DNA from: Actinomycetes bacterium
GTDB taxonomy: Bacteria > Actinomycetota > Thermoleophilia > Solirubrobacterales > 70-9
Assembly: GCA_016861045.1 (NCBI GenBank)
Contig: BOKP01000004.1
Coordinates: forward strand, 186,001 to 250,000
Reading direction: 5' to 3'
Length of the DNA stretch: 64,000 bases
In this document: positions 53,839 through 63,586 of the stretch, one piece after another
How positions within the stretch are numbered: the stretch's first letter is position 1
Layout: every line of letters starts with the position of its first letter
The notes under the pieces: generated by a model
Database searches by the model: none
What the model was told of the DNA's origin: nothing
The model's input: only the letters and a program-made list of their open reading frames with translations
Made by a program: the position numbers and the translations under genes

Positions 53839-55146
53839 ATGAACTTCGCGCTCAACGACGAGCAACTCGCCTTCAAGGAGCGCTGCCGGCGCTTCGCCCG
53901 CGAGGTGATCCGGCCCGCCGCGCCGATCCACGACGCTGACGAGAGCGTGCCCTGGGAGGTGATGCGCCAAGCCCGGGCGCAGGGGATGAGCGGCCTCGCC
54001 CTGCTCGAGCGCACGGCCGCCGACCCCGACGGGCAGCTCGGCCTGATCCACGCCGAGGAGCTGCACTGGGGCTGCGCCGGGATCGCGCTCGCGATCAACG
54101 GCTCCGGCCTCGCGGCCGCCGGTGTCGCCGCCTCCGGAACGCCCGACCAGATCGCCGAGTGGGTGCCGCGGTGCCTCGGCGTCGGCGACGAGCTCAAGCT
54201 CGGGGCCTACGCCGTGACCGAGCCGCAGGCCGGCTCCGACGTCAAGAGCCTGCGCACGACCGCGCGCCGCGACGGCGACGAGTGGGTCCTGAACGGGACC
54301 AAGGTCTTCATCACCAACGGCGGCATCGCCGATGTCAACGTCGTCGTCGCCACCGTCGACCCCGAGCTCGGCCATCGCGGGCAGGCCTCGTTCGTCGTGC
54401 CGAAGGACACCCCGGGACTGCGGATGGGCAAGAAGGAGAGCAAGCTCGGGATCCGCGCCTCGCAGACGGCGGAGTTGGTGCTCGAGGACTGCCGGATCCC
54501 GGTCGAGCATCTGCTCGGCGGCCTCGACAAGCTCGAGCGCAAGCTCGAGCGGGCCCGCGCGGGCGAGAGCAGCGGCCGCGCATCGAACGCGCTCGCGACC
54601 TTCGAGCTGACCCGTCCGATCGTCGGCATCTCGGCGATCGGGATCGCGCAGGCCGCCTACGAGTGGACGCTCGAGCACCTGCTCGGCGAGGGAGCGGTGG
54701 CCGATCCGATCGAGGGGCTCCTGGACGAGAGCTCGACCGCGGGCCGGCCGGCGCTCGAGCGCCAGCACGTCCAGCAGGTCCTCGCCGACGTCGCGACCGA
54801 GATCGACGCCGCCCGGCTGCTCTGCCAGCGCGCCGCCTGGATGGGCCGCAACGGCATCCCGCTCGCCGGCGGGCAGGGCTCGATGTCGAAGCTCAAGGCG
54901 GGCGACGTGACGATGTGGGCGACGACGCGGCTGATCGACCTCGTCGGGCCGGCCGCGGCCTCCTCGCCGCTGGAGAAGTGGTTCCGCGACGCGAAGATCT
55001 TCCAGCTCTTCGAGGGCACGGCCCAAGTCCAGCGACAGGTGATCTCGCGGATGCAGGCCGCCGAGTACCGCGAGCGCCTCGCCGAGGCCGCCGCTTCCGT
55101 CGCGAGCGCCGAGCGCGACGCGGCCCGCGAGCCCGCGCTCGCCTGA
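53839..55146 (+). CDS. acyl-CoA dehydrogenase
   Basis: The 435-residue FAD enzyme has AYAVTEPQAGSDVKSLRTTA, EWVLNGTKVFITNGG and KLGIRASQTAELVLEDCRIP, the family signatures. The catalytic Glu region reads FQLFEGTAQVQRQVISRM. The N-terminal helical domain starts MNFALNDEQLAFKERCRRFA. An insert near 235-300 (RARAGESSGRASN, then GLLDESSTAG) is longer than usual. The Shine-Dalgarno GGGAGGGATC lies just upstream of ATG 53839. It is regulated through the palindrome at 53778. Substrate chain length is not known. Confidence 0.94.
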   Translation: MNFALNDEQLAFKERCRRFAREVIRPAAPIHDADESVPWEVMRQARAQGMSGLALLERTAADPDGQLGLIHAEELHWGCAGIALAINGSGLAAAGVAASGTPDQIAEWVPRCLGVGDELKLGAYAVTEPQAGSDVKSLRTTARRDGDEWVLNGTKVFITNGGIADVNVVVATVDPELGHRGQASFVVPKDTPGLRMGKKESKLGIRASQTAELVLEDCRIPVEHLLGGLDKLERKLERARAGESSGRASNALATFELTRPIVGISAIGIAQAAYEWTLEHLLGEGAVADPIEGLLDESSTAGRPALERQHVQQVLADVATEIDAARLLCQRAAWMGRNGIPLAGGQGSMSKLKAGDVTMWATTRLIDLVGPAAASSPLEKWFRDAKIFQLFEGTAQVQRQVISRMQAAEYRERLAEAAASVASAERDAAREPALA

Positions 55147-55183
55147 GCGACGCCGCTCAGACCGGGCCGCGGCGGGGCCGGCC

Positions 55184-55247
55184 CTGCAAGTGCGGTTGCG
55201 CGCTGCAAAGCCGGTTGCAGGCGCCCCGAAAAGCGTTAAGAAACGCT
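55184..55247 (+). promoter_or_regulatory. double 16-bp direct repeat and hairpin upstream of the M23 gene
   Basis: CTGCAA-GTG-CGGTTGC (55184-55199) and CTGCAA-AGC-CGGTTGC (55203-55218) are 19 bp apart, near two helical turns. The second is also a CTGCAA/TTGCAG inverted repeat. AGCGTT-AAGA-AACGCT (55232-55247) follows, then TACATT at 55269. These look like tandem regulator sites. Confidence 0.45.
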
Positions 55248-55292
55248 CACAAACGGTCCCGACGCTGCTACATTGGCGCCCGCTCCGACTCG

Positions 55293-56459
55293 ATGGCCGG
55301 GACCTCCACTGACATGCGATCGGGCCCGCGCCCGGGCCTGGCGGCGCTCGCCGTCGCGCTCGTCGCGCTCTCCGTCGGCCTGGCGCTGGTCGCCCGTGCG
55401 CCGGCCGACCTCCAGGGCAGGCTCGACGCCAAGCAGGAGGAGCTCGCGCGGGCGAAGGAGAAGAAGGGGGTGCTGACGACCGAGATCTCGCGCTACGAGA
55501 GCCGGATCGAGCAGCTCACCGGTGAGGTTGCGGCGCTGCGCACGCGCGAGGCGGCGGTGCAGCAGGACCTCGACCGGGCGGAAGCGGAGCTGGCGGCAGC
55601 GCAGCACGACCTGCGGATCCTGCGCGAGCGGCTCGCCCGCTCGATCGACGCCCTCGAGGAGCGCCTCGTCGCGATCTACAAGTCCGACGATCCGAACGCG
55701 GTCTCGATCGTCCTCCAATCCGACGGCTTCGACGACGCGCTCGGCCGCTACGAGTACCTGCAGCGGATCCAGGAGCGCAACTCCGAGATCGTCGGTCGCG
55801 TGCGCGAGCTGCGCGACGAGACCGCGGCGGCTGTCGAGCGGGTCCGCGCGACACGCGACGCGATCGCCGCCAAGAAGGCCGAGCTCGTCCGCACCCGGCA
55901 GGCGCTCGAGGCGCGCGAGGCCGAGCTCGACGCCGCCCGGGCCCGCAGCGCCCGGGCCCTGACGCGCGTCGACGGCCACGTCGATCGCCTCGAGGGCGAC
56001 GTCAGCGACATCCAGGGGAAGATCCAGGAGCAGCTCGCCGCGGCGAGCGGGATCCAGCCGCTGCCGGCGGGACCGATCCAGGGCGGCTCCTCCGGCTTCA
56101 TCTGGCCGGTCAACGGCTCGGTCGTCTCCGGCTTCGGGATGCGCTGGGGGCGGATGCACAACGGCGTCGACATCGCCGTCTCGGCCGGCACGCCGATCCG
56201 CGCCGCCAAGGACGGAACGATCGCCTTCGCGCAGTCGGAGGCAGAGAGCGGCGGCTACGGCAACTTCACGTGCATCGACCACGGCGGCGGGCTGTCGACC
56301 TGCTACGCGCACCAGTCGAGCTTCGCGATCACCTCGGGGTCGGTCCGGCAGGGTGACGTGATCGGCTACGTCGGCTGCACCGGGCACTGCTTCGGCGACC
56401 ACCTCCACTTCGAGGTCCGGATCAACGGCGCCGCCGTCGATCCGATGGGCTACCTGTAG
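55293..56459 (+). CDS. EnvC-like coiled-coil M23 family metallopeptidase
   Basis: The 388-residue protein has a signal or anchor helix at about 18-35 and a long coiled coil (40-240) similar to EnvC/RipA-type activators. A C-terminal M23 (LytM) domain follows with MHNGVDIAV (HxxxD), YAHQSSFAI and GDHLHFEVRING (HxH). All zinc ligands are present, so it may cut peptidoglycan cross-links itself rather than only activate amidases. It probably acts in cell separation. ATG 55293 or 55314 could be the start. It converges with the downstream hydrolase gene, 37 bp between stops. Confidence 0.9.
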   Translation: MAGTSTDMRSGPRPGLAALAVALVALSVGLALVARAPADLQGRLDAKQEELARAKEKKGVLTTEISRYESRIEQLTGEVAALRTREAAVQQDLDRAEAELAAAQHDLRILRERLARSIDALEERLVAIYKSDDPNAVSIVLQSDGFDDALGRYEYLQRIQERNSEIVGRVRELRDETAAAVERVRATRDAIAAKKAELVRTRQALEAREAELDAARARSARALTRVDGHVDRLEGDVSDIQGKIQEQLAAASGIQPLPAGPIQGGSSGFIWPVNGSVVSGFGMRWGRMHNGVDIAVSAGTPIRAAKDGTIAFAQSEAESGGYGNFTCIDHGGGLSTCYAHQSSFAITSGSVRQGDVIGYVGCTGHCFGDHLHFEVRINGAAVDPMGYL

Positions 56460-56496
56460 GCGTTCGATTCCTGGGCCCCGGGCCCGGGCGGCACGC

Positions 56497-57213
56497 TCAG
56501 GCGCTGCCGAGCTCGCGTTCGAGCCAGCCGATCGCGGTCGCCTGCAGCTCCGGGTCGTGCTGGACCGACCGGTGATGGCCGCCGGGGACGACGAGGAGCC
56601 GGCGCGGGTCGCCCGCCCGCCCGTGGAGCTCCTCCGACCACTCGCTCGGGACCTGCTCGTCGCCGCGGGCATGGAGCAGGAACAGCGGCTTCGGCGCCAC
56701 TCGCGCGACCGCCTCGCGGAGGTCGTGCTCGCCGAGCCAGGCGGCGAGCGCCGCGACGTCGGCGCGCATCTCGAGCCGCCCGCCGCGCAGCGCGGCCCGG
56801 AGCCCGGCCTCGGTCGCCGGGCAGATCGCGATCACCCCGGCGATCGCGGGCTCGGCCGCGGCGGCATGGATCGCGAGATAGCCGCCCATGCTGGAGCCGC
56901 GGACGCAGACGCGGCCGGCGTCGACGCCGTCGACGGCGGCCAGGAACCTCGCCATCCGGCCGACGTCCCCCGACGCCGCCGGCGTCATCGCGTCCGCGCT
57001 CTCGCCGTGGCCGCGCTGGTCGTAGCCGATCGCCGCCCAGCCGCTCGCCGCGCAGAGGCGTCCGAAGTCGGCGTGGCTCTCCTTCGCCGAGCCGGCGCCG
57101 TGGACGATCACCATCCCGGGCCAGGGCGGATCGCGGTCGGGCAGCCACAGCCACCAGGGGCGGCCGGCGTGGACGCCGGCGCGATCCGGGGGATCGGGGG
57201 TTGGCAGCCGCAC
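56497..57213 (-). CDS. alpha/beta hydrolase (dienelactone hydrolase/acylpeptidase-like)
   Basis: The 238-residue protein has oxyanion region MVIVHGAGSAKESH, IGYDQRGHGES and nucleophile VRGSSMGGYLA (Ser). LLHARGDEQVPSEW supplies the acid and PGGHHRSVQHDPEL the His. Substrate unknown; the GSSMGG pattern suits carboxylesterase or peptidase-type members. GTG 57213 is preceded 9 nt upstream on the minus strand by TAGGTT. It diverges from lysA with 98 bp between starts. Confidence 0.8.
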   Translation of the reverse strand: MRLPTPDPPDRAGVHAGRPWWLWLPDRDPPWPGMVIVHGAGSAKESHADFGRLCAASGWAAIGYDQRGHGESADAMTPAASGDVGRMARFLAAVDGVDAGRVCVRGSSMGGYLAIHAAAAEPAIAGVIAICPATEAGLRAALRGGRLEMRADVAALAAWLGEHDLREAVARVAPKPLFLLHARGDEQVPSEWSEELHGRAGDPRRLLVVPGGHHRSVQHDPELQATAIGWLERELGSA

Positions 57214-57222
57214 CGCCGGCCA

Positions 57223-57228
57223 AACCTA
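57223..57228 (-). promoter_or_regulatory. -10 box for the 57213 hydrolase gene
   Basis: TAGGTT on the minus strand, 9 nt before GTG 57213. Confidence 0.45.
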
Positions 57229-57311
57229 GAGCGTCGGCCGCGAGCCCGCGCGCGGCGGCCCGCAATCGATCGTCCGCGGCCCGTGGCGGCTTCCGTGTGA
57301 GAATGGCGACC

Positions 57312-58622
57312 ATGTCCCGAACCAGCGTGACGACCGGCGATCCGGTGACCGGGTCCTCCGCCTATCCGCTCGGCAGCTCGGTCGGCCCCGACGGCCACGT
57401 CATCGTCGGCGGTTGCGACCTGGTCGCGGTCGCGCGCGAGTTCGGCACCCCGGCCTACGTATACGCGCCCGCGGACATCCGCTCCCGCGCGCGCGCCTAC
57501 CTCGGGGCGCTGCGGGCGCGGGGGATCGACTCCGAGGTGCTGTTCGCGAGCAAGGCGGCGCCGCTGACAGCGATCTATCGGGTCTGCCGCGAGGAGGGCC
57601 TGAGCGTCGACGTCGCCTCCGGCGGCGAGCTGCACATGGCGCTCGCCGCCGGGTTCGAGCCGGCGCGGATCTACATGCACGGCAACAACAAGTCGGCGGC
57701 TGAGCTGCGGATGGCGTTCGCGGCCGGGATCGGCTGCATCGTCGTCGACTCGCTCGACGAGATCGAGAGCGCCGACTGGCTCGCCGACCGCGAGCAGGAC
57801 GTGCTGATCCGGCTCACGCCGGGCGTCGCCGCCCCGACCCACGCGTTCGTTCGAACCGGCGAGATCGACTCGAAGTTCGGCTTCGCGATCGACGGCGGTC
57901 AGGCCGACGAGGCGGTCGCGGCCGTGGGTCGCTCGCGCAACCTCAGGCTGGCCGGCTTCCACGCCCACCTCGGATCCCAGATCTACGAGCTCGACACCTA
58001 CGTCCGGGCGATCGAGGTCCTGGCAGCATTCTGCGCCCCGCACGAGCCGCGGGTGATGAACGTCGGCGGCGGCCTCGGGATCGCCTACACGTCCGGCGAT
58101 CGGCCGCCGTCGATCGCCGAGTACGTGGACCTCAAGGTCGACGCGCTGACTCGCTGCTTCGACCCGCTCCCGAGGATCCTGCTCGAGCCCGGCCGCTCGC
58201 TCGTCGGCAACGCCGGGGTCACGCTCTACACGATCGGCACGGTGAAGGAGATCCCGGGCGTCCGCACCTACGTCGCGGTCGACGGCGGCATGTCCGACAA
58301 CCTGCGCCCGATGCTCTACGGCTCCGAGTACGAGGCGTTGATCGCCTCGCGCGCCGACCGTCCGGCGAGCGTGACGACGACGGTCGCCGGCAAGCACTGC
58401 GAGTCCGGCGACATCCTCGTCCGCGACGTCGGGCTCGCCGAACCGCGCCCGGGCGACATCCTGGTCACCCCCGCGACCGGCGCATACGGTTACGCGATGG
58501 CCAGCAACTACAACGGCATCCCGCGGCCGCCGGTCGTCTTCTGCGACCGTGGCCGCGCCACCGCGGTGGTCCGCCGCGAGACCTACGCCGATCTGACCGC
58601 GCGCGACGTCGACGATGGCTGA
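57312..58622 (+). CDS. lysA: diaminopimelate decarboxylase
   Basis: The 436-residue fold-type III PLP enzyme makes lysine from meso-diaminopimelate. VLFASKAAPLTAIYR carries the PLP Lys, followed by VDVASGGELHMAL, GFHAHLGSQI (His/Ser), NVGGGLGIAY, ILLEPGRSLVGNAG and the active-site Cys in GKHCESGDIL. GAYGYAMASNYNG closes it. An ATG 9 nt earlier (57303) is also in frame; GAGAAT lies 7 nt before 57312. It overlaps the homoserine dehydrogenase start by 8 nt, making a lysA-hom-thrC operon. Confidence 0.95.
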   Translation: MSRTSVTTGDPVTGSSAYPLGSSVGPDGHVIVGGCDLVAVAREFGTPAYVYAPADIRSRARAYLGALRARGIDSEVLFASKAAPLTAIYRVCREEGLSVDVASGGELHMALAAGFEPARIYMHGNNKSAAELRMAFAAGIGCIVVDSLDEIESADWLADREQDVLIRLTPGVAAPTHAFVRTGEIDSKFGFAIDGGQADEAVAAVGRSRNLRLAGFHAHLGSQIYELDTYVRAIEVLAAFCAPHEPRVMNVGGGLGIAYTSGDRPPSIAEYVDLKVDALTRCFDPLPRILLEPGRSLVGNAGVTLYTIGTVKEIPGVRTYVAVDGGMSDNLRPMLYGSEYEALIASRADRPASVTTTVAGKHCESGDILVRDVGLAEPRPGDILVTPATGAYGYAMASNYNGIPRPPVVFCDRGRATAVVRRETYADLTARDVDDG

Positions 58623-59844
58623 GGTGCCGGTGACGCGGATCGGCCTGCTCGGCCGGGGCACGGTCGGCGGTGCGTTCCTCGACCTCGTGGCCGAGCGCGC
58701 CGTGGCCGTGGCGGCCGCCTCCGGGTTCCGGCCCGAGGTCGGCGGCGTGCTGCGGCGGGGCGAGGGCGACTTCGACCAGATCCTCGCCGACTCCGACCTG
58801 ATCGTCGAGCTGATCGGCGGCATCGACCCCGCGCGCGACTACGTGCTGCGGGCGCTGCGCGCCGGCAAGCCCGTCGTCACGGCGAACAAGCAGCTCGTCG
58901 CCCAGTGCGGCGACGAGCTCTTCGAGGCCGCCCGCGGCGCCGGCGTTCAGATCCGCTACGAGGCGGCGGTCGCCGGCGCGGTGCCGGTGATCCGCGTCGT
59001 CCAGGAAGGCCACGGCGTGCTGCCGGTCGAGCGGGTCTCGGGGATCGTCAACGGCACCACCAACTTCATCCTCAGCGAGATGGCCGGCACCGGTGCCCCC
59101 TTCGCCGAGGTCCTCGCCCGCGCCCAGGAGCTCGGCTACGCCGAGGCCGACCCGACCGAGGACGTCAGCGGCGCCGACGCCGCCGCGAAGATGGCGATCC
59201 TCGCCCGGCTCGCGTTCGACACCCGGGTCGGCCTCGGGGACGTCAGCTACGAGGGCATCACCGAGATCCGTCCCGACGACCTCGCCTACGCGAAGGAGCT
59301 GGGCCTGTCCCTGAAGCTCCTCGGCGTCGCCGAGAAGCACGGTGGCGCGATCAGCGTCCGCGTCTTCCCCTGCTTCCTCTACCGCGGCCATCCGCTGGCG
59401 CCGGTCGAGGGCCCGTTCAACGCGGTCACGATCGAGGGGCCGACGATCAGCGAGATCACGATCTCGGGACCGGGCGCGGGCGGCATCGAGACCGCCTCGG
59501 CGGTGCTCGCCGACGTCTCCTCGATCCTCGCCGGGGAGGCGCCCGTTCACCTCGCCGATCGGCGCCTGGAGATCCTCGACGATCTCGAGTCGTCCTTCTA
59601 CCTGCACCTGGAGGTTGCCGACGAGCCCGGGGTGCTGGCCCGGATTGCCGACGTGATCGGTCGCAACGGGATCTCGGTGAAGAGCGTCGTCCAGCGTGGC
59701 ACCGGCCGCGAGGCGAGCCTCGTCATGGTCACCCACCGCGCCGCCGAGCGCGACTTCTACGCCGCCCTCGAGCAGATCTCCCGACTCGATTTCCTCGGCG
59801 CCGCGCCGCGCGCGATCCGTGTGATCGAGAAGGAGTACTCGTGA
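58615..59844 (+). CDS. hom: homoserine dehydrogenase
   Basis: The 409-residue NAD(P)-dependent enzyme reduces aspartate semialdehyde to homoserine. [15 protein letters not shown] is the cofactor loop, [13 protein letters not shown] and the catalytic region [14 protein letters not shown] with [13 protein letters not shown] follow, and [20 protein letters not shown] is the hallmark. The C-terminal ACT domain ([20 protein letters not shown]) suggests feedback by threonine. It is coupled to lysA by an 8-nt overlap and to thrC by GTGA. No SD is required. Confidence 0.96.
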   Translation: MAEVPVTRIGLLGRGTVGGAFLDLVAERAVAVAAASGFRPEVGGVLRRGEGDFDQILADSDLIVELIGGIDPARDYVLRALRAGKPVVTANKQLVAQCGDELFEAARGAGVQIRYEAAVAGAVPVIRVVQEGHGVLPVERVSGIVNGTTNFILSEMAGTGAPFAEVLARAQELGYAEADPTEDVSGADAAAKMAILARLAFDTRVGLGDVSYEGITEIRPDDLAYAKELGLSLKLLGVAEKHGGAISVRVFPCFLYRGHPLAPVEGPFNAVTIEGPTISEITISGPGAGGIETASAVLADVSSILAGEAPVHLADRRLEILDDLESSFYLHLEVADEPGVLARIADVIGRNGISVKSVVQRGTGREASLVMVTHRAAERDFYAALEQISRLDFLGAAPRAIRVIEKEYS

Positions 59845-60875
59845 GTGGCATCGTCGCGCGCTACCGCGAGCGGCTGCCGATCGGCCCCGGCGACCCCGTC
59901 GTCACGCTCGACGAGGGAGGCACGCCCCTGCTGCCGGCTCCGCGCCTGTCGGAGCGGCTCGGCGCCAGCGTCCACCTGAAGGTCGAGGGGGCGAACCCGA
60001 CCGGCTCGTTCAAGGACCGCGGGATGACGGTCGCGGTCTCACGGGCGGTCGCGGAGGGGGCCGAGGCCGTGATCTGCGCCTCGACCGGAAACACCGCCGC
60101 CAGCGCCGCCGCCTACGCGGCCCGGGCCGGGCTGCGCGGCGTCGTGATCGTCCCCGAGGGCAAGATCGCGATCGGGAAGCTCGCGCAGGCGCTGATGCAC
60201 GGCGCCCGGGTGATCGCCCTGCGGGGTAACTTCGATGACGCCCTGCGGATCGTCCGCGAGCTCGCCGACCGGCACCCGATCGAGCTCGTCAACTCGCTCA
60301 ACCCGCACCGGATCGAGGGGCAGAAGACGGCCGCGTTCGAGATCTGCGACGACCTCGGCGCGGCCCCGGACGCGCTCGCGATCCCGGTCGGCAACGCCGG
60401 CAACGTGACCGCGTACAGGCGCGGGTTCGACGAGTACGGGGCCCTGCCGATGCTGCTCGGCTTCCAGGCGGCGGGGGCCGCGCCCCTGGTCGCCGGCCAT
60501 CCGATCGCCGAGCCGGAGACGGTCGCATCGGCGATCCGGATCGGCAACCCGGCGCGCTGGGAGGAGGCGATGGACGCCGTCACCTCCTCGCGCGGGCGGA
60601 TCGCCGCCGTCGACGACGAGCAGATCCTCGACGCCTACCGCCTCCTGGCCGCCGGCGAGGGCGTGTTCTGCGAGCCCGCGTCGGCCGCGTCGGTCGCCGG
60701 CCTGCTCGCTCACGGGCTGCCGGAGATGGCGGGCGGCGGCAGGCCCGAGACGGTCGTCTGCGTGTTGACGGGGCACGGGCTCAAGGATCCCGACACCGCG
60801 CTCGGCAAGGCGCCGGCGGTGACCGGCTGCGAGCCCGATCCCGAGGCCGTGGAGCGGATCGTGTTCGCGGACTGA
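59841..60875 (+). CDS. thrC: threonine synthase
   Basis: The 344-residue PLP enzyme turns phosphohomoserine into threonine. [14 protein letters not shown] contains the PLP Lys, [18 protein letters not shown] the phosphate/substrate loop and [10 protein letters not shown] the cofactor phosphate loop. [15 protein letters not shown] is the family C-terminal motif. This is the short bacterial form without the N-terminal extension. GTG 59841 overlaps the hom stop. A homoserine kinase gene (thrB) is not seen after it, so phosphohomoserine must be made by an enzyme encoded elsewhere. Confidence 0.96.
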   Translation: MSGIVARYRERLPIGPGDPVVTLDEGGTPLLPAPRLSERLGASVHLKVEGANPTGSFKDRGMTVAVSRAVAEGAEAVICASTGNTAASAAAYAARAGLRGVVIVPEGKIAIGKLAQALMHGARVIALRGNFDDALRIVRELADRHPIELVNSLNPHRIEGQKTAAFEICDDLGAAPDALAIPVGNAGNVTAYRRGFDEYGALPMLLGFQAAGAAPLVAGHPIAEPETVASAIRIGNPARWEEAMDAVTSSRGRIAAVDDEQILDAYRLLAAGEGVFCEPASAASVAGLLAHGLPEMAGGGRPETVVCVLTGHGLKDPDTALGKAPAVTGCEPDPEAVERIVFAD

Positions 60876-60963
60876 CCGGCGCCGTCCGGCCCGTCAAGGG
60901 CGCGCGGCGGTCGGCCGATACGGAGATGACGAAGATGCTTCGACGGGAGGAGGTTGGAACCGG

Positions 60964-62748
60964 ATGACGGTCGTGGACGCGCTCGAGATCGCGCTCGTGG
61001 CCGCGGTCACGGCGGCGGTCGTCGCGATCCTGCTGGCCGGCCGCAACCGCCGGCGCGAGCGCCGCCACCGCGAGTTGCTGGCGCAGCTGCCGAACACGAC
61101 GGTGGTGCTCCTCGGGCCGGATCTGCGGGTCCGCCTAGCGTTCGGCGCCGGCGAGCTCGTCGAGGGCGTGCCGATCGTCGGCAGGCACGTCACCGAGATC
61201 CTGCCCGACTCGGTCGCGACCGCGAACCTGATCGACAGCTACCGGGCGGCCCTGGCGGGCGAGGAGCGTGCCTTCGAGTACACGAGCCAGCTCAGCGACA
61301 CGACCTACGCGGCGCGGACGGCGCCGCTGCGTGACCGGGGCGAGATCGTCGGCGTCGTCGCGGCGTTCGAGGACCTCGGCGTCCGCCGCGAGCTCTCGCA
61401 GCGGGCGGCGCAGCGCCAGGTGATCCTCGATCTGATGAATGAGGCCTACGTCTCGACCGACGCGGCCGGCAACGTCACCGGCTGGAACCGTGCCGCGAAG
61501 GAGATGTTCGGATGGACCGCCGAGGAGGCGGTCGGCCGGCCCGTCGCCGAGCTGATCGTCCCCGAGGAGGACCGGGACGGGTTCTCGACGATGGTCTCGC
61601 GAACGTGGCCGGGGGTGTCGGGCGAGGGGCGGTTCGACATCCGGGCCGAGCGCAACGGACGTCACAAGGACGGGCGCGTCTTCCCGCTCGAGCTCGCGGT
61701 GACGATCGCCGAGATCGACGGCGAGACGGTCGCCCACGGCCTCATGCACGACATCACCGACCGCAAGCGGGCCGAGCGCGAGCTGCAGGAGAACGTCAGC
61801 GATCTGGCGGCGCTGGCCGAGGCGGTCGGCGACCTCGCCCGCAGCAACCTGGCGAGCGAGGCGCGTGCGGCGATCTGCCGCGCCGTCGTCAAGATCGCCG
61901 GCGCCGACGCCGCCGGGCTGATGGAGCCCGACCCGTCCGGCACCGGGTTGCGGACGACCGCATCGGAGGGCGTCGAGATCGTCGGCGACTTCGTCAGCTT
62001 CACCGCGACGGCGGGCGCCGTGCGCGCGTTCGGCAACCGCGAGCCGTACTTCACCGCCGACGTCGCCTCCGACCGCACCGTGCGGCAGGCGTTCTACGGC
62101 GGCCTCGGGCTGGTCTCCGTCTACTGGGTGCCGATCCTGCAGTCGAGCGACGCGCTCGGGGTGATGATGATCGGCTGGCGGCTGCCGGTCGCCGCTCCGT
62201 CGCCCCGGGTCGAGCGGCTGGTGCGGCTGCTCGCCGCCGAGGCCGCGGTCGCGATCGAGCGCGCGGCCCTGCTCGACCGGCTCGAGCGGATGGCGCACAC
62301 CGACGACCTCACCGGGCTGGTCAACCGCCGCGCCTGGGACCGGGCGCTCGAGCGCGAGCTGGCAAGGGCGCGGCGCGAGCAGGAGCCGCTCGCCGTCGCG
62401 ATGCTCGACCTCGACCGGTTCAAGAGCTACAACGATCGCCACGGCCACCAGGCCGGCGACCGCGTCCTCCGCGAGGCGGCGAGCGCGTGGCGCGCGGTCC
62501 TTCGCGAGAGCGACCTGCTCGCCCGCTACGGCGGCGAGGAGTTCGCGGTGGCGTTTCCGGGCTGCGACCTCGACCGGGCGGAGGACCTCGTCGACCGCCT
62601 CCGCCGGGCGACGCCGGCCGGGCAGTCCTGCTCCGCCGGCCTCGCCTGCTGGGACGGCGACGAGACGGCCGACCAGCTGCTCGGCCGGGCCGACTCGGCC
62701 CTCTATGACGCCAAGCAGGCCGGCCGCGACCGGACGGTGGTGGCGTAG
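60964..62748 (+). CDS. PAS-GAF diguanylate cyclase (GGDEF)
   Basis: The 594-residue protein has one membrane helix (about 5-25), a PAS-like region (38-140), a PAS domain (150-270, with NRAAKEMFGWTAEEAVGRPV and HDITDRKRAE), a GAF domain (about 290-435) and a GGDEF domain (440-590). The active site is GGEEF, preceded by RESD five residues upstream, an intact inhibitory I-site. It should make c-di-GMP with product feedback. GGGAGGAGG (60945-60953) is an excellent Shine-Dalgarno sequence 10 nt before ATG 60964. Confidence 0.95.
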   Translation: MTVVDALEIALVAAVTAAVVAILLAGRNRRRERRHRELLAQLPNTTVVLLGPDLRVRLAFGAGELVEGVPIVGRHVTEILPDSVATANLIDSYRAALAGEERAFEYTSQLSDTTYAARTAPLRDRGEIVGVVAAFEDLGVRRELSQRAAQRQVILDLMNEAYVSTDAAGNVTGWNRAAKEMFGWTAEEAVGRPVAELIVPEEDRDGFSTMVSRTWPGVSGEGRFDIRAERNGRHKDGRVFPLELAVTIAEIDGETVAHGLMHDITDRKRAERELQENVSDLAALAEAVGDLARSNLASEARAAICRAVVKIAGADAAGLMEPDPSGTGLRTTASEGVEIVGDFVSFTATAGAVRAFGNREPYFTADVASDRTVRQAFYGGLGLVSVYWVPILQSSDALGVMMIGWRLPVAAPSPRVERLVRLLAAEAAVAIERAALLDRLERMAHTDDLTGLVNRRAWDRALERELARARREQEPLAVAMLDLDRFKSYNDRHGHQAGDRVLREAASAWRAVLRESDLLARYGGEEFAVAFPGCDLDRAEDLVDRLRRATPAGQSCSAGLACWDGDETADQLLGRADSALYDAKQAGRDRTVVA

Positions 62749-62870
62749 GGAGCGCTCACGCCCTCGCGGCGGTCGCCGCCCGGCCCCGCGGCCCGGTTCG
62801 GGCACGGATCCGTCGCGGTCCTCCACTTCCGGGTGCTGATCGGTGACGGCGGCGGCGCTTTGCTGCGGCC

Positions 62871-63548
62871 ATGGCTTCGTCGCGGGATCTGGGAGCGGTG
62901 CTGCTGGGCCTTCTCGCCCCTCCGCGCTGCCTGTCGTGCCGCGCGCCGCTCGTCCGGGCGGCGGCGGGTCCGGGGCTCTGCGGACCCTGCGCGGCCGCGG
63001 TCGAGCGATCGTCCCCCGTCGCCTTTCGCGCCGACGCGATCGACGGCGGCATCGCGCCGCTCCCCTACGAGGGCACCGGGCGCCGGCTCGTTGCGGCGCT
63101 CAAGTTCGGGCGGCTGGCGGTGGTCGCCGAGCTCGGCGCGACGCTGATCGCCGATCGGGCGCCGGCCGGGTGGCTGGAGGCGACGATCGTGCCGGTCCCG
63201 GCGGCGCCTCTCCGCGCGCGCCGGCGCGGGCTCGACCCCGCCTGGGAGCTGGCGTCGGCGCTGGTCGGGCAGACCGGCGCAGCGGCGGCCCCGGCGCTGC
63301 GCCGGCGCGACCGCCGGCACCAGCGCGGCCGCTCCCGGGCCGAGCGGCTGGCCCGCCCGCCGGTCGTCGACGCCGTCGCGGACGCCCCCCGGCGGGCGCT
63401 GCTGATCGACGACGTCGTCACGACCGGAGCGACGATCGACGCCTGCGCGCGGGCGCTCCGCCTCGCCGGCAGCGTCGAGGTGCGCGCCCTGGCGCTCGCC
63501 GCGGTGCCGCCGCGGCGAGCGGTTGGCGATCGAGAGCCCGCCCCATAG
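62871..63548 (+). CDS. ComF-family phosphoribosyltransferase-like protein
   Basis: The 225-residue protein has a zinc-binding N-terminus (C20-x2-C23 and C37-x2-C40) and an ALKFGRLAVVAELG segment. VPVPAAPLRARRRGLDPAWELA and the PRPP-binding ALLIDDVVTTGAT (176-188) follow. ComF proteins act in DNA uptake in competent bacteria, but actinobacterial homologues are of unproven function. ATG 62871. The hibernation factor gene follows 38 nt later with its own TAGGAT box. Confidence 0.9.
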   Translation: MASSRDLGAVLLGLLAPPRCLSCRAPLVRAAAGPGLCGPCAAAVERSSPVAFRADAIDGGIAPLPYEGTGRRLVAALKFGRLAVVAELGATLIADRAPAGWLEATIVPVPAAPLRARRRGLDPAWELASALVGQTGAAAAPALRRRDRRHQRGRSRAERLARPPVVDAVADAPRRALLIDDVVTTGATIDACARALRLAGSVEVRALALAAVPPRRAVGDREPAP

Positions 63549-63551
63549 GAT
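63546..63551 (+). promoter_or_regulatory. -10 box for the hibernation factor gene
   Basis: TAGGAT lies about 35 nt before the GTG at 63587, which has GAGGAGG as Shine-Dalgarno sequence. Confidence 0.4.
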
Positions 63552-63586
63552 TGTCGGGCCCGGGGAAGGCGATGTGAGGAGGCACC

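Noticed and set aside
55147-55292. c-di-AMP (ydaO) riboswitch before the M23 peptidase gene
   Set aside because: Common before actinobacterial cell-wall hydrolases, but the space is too short and the conserved core is absent; direct repeats are seen instead.
56455-56480. tRNA T-loop-like GTTCGATTCC after the M23 gene
   Set aside because: No acceptor, D or anticodon stems can be built around it, and upstream bases are coding.
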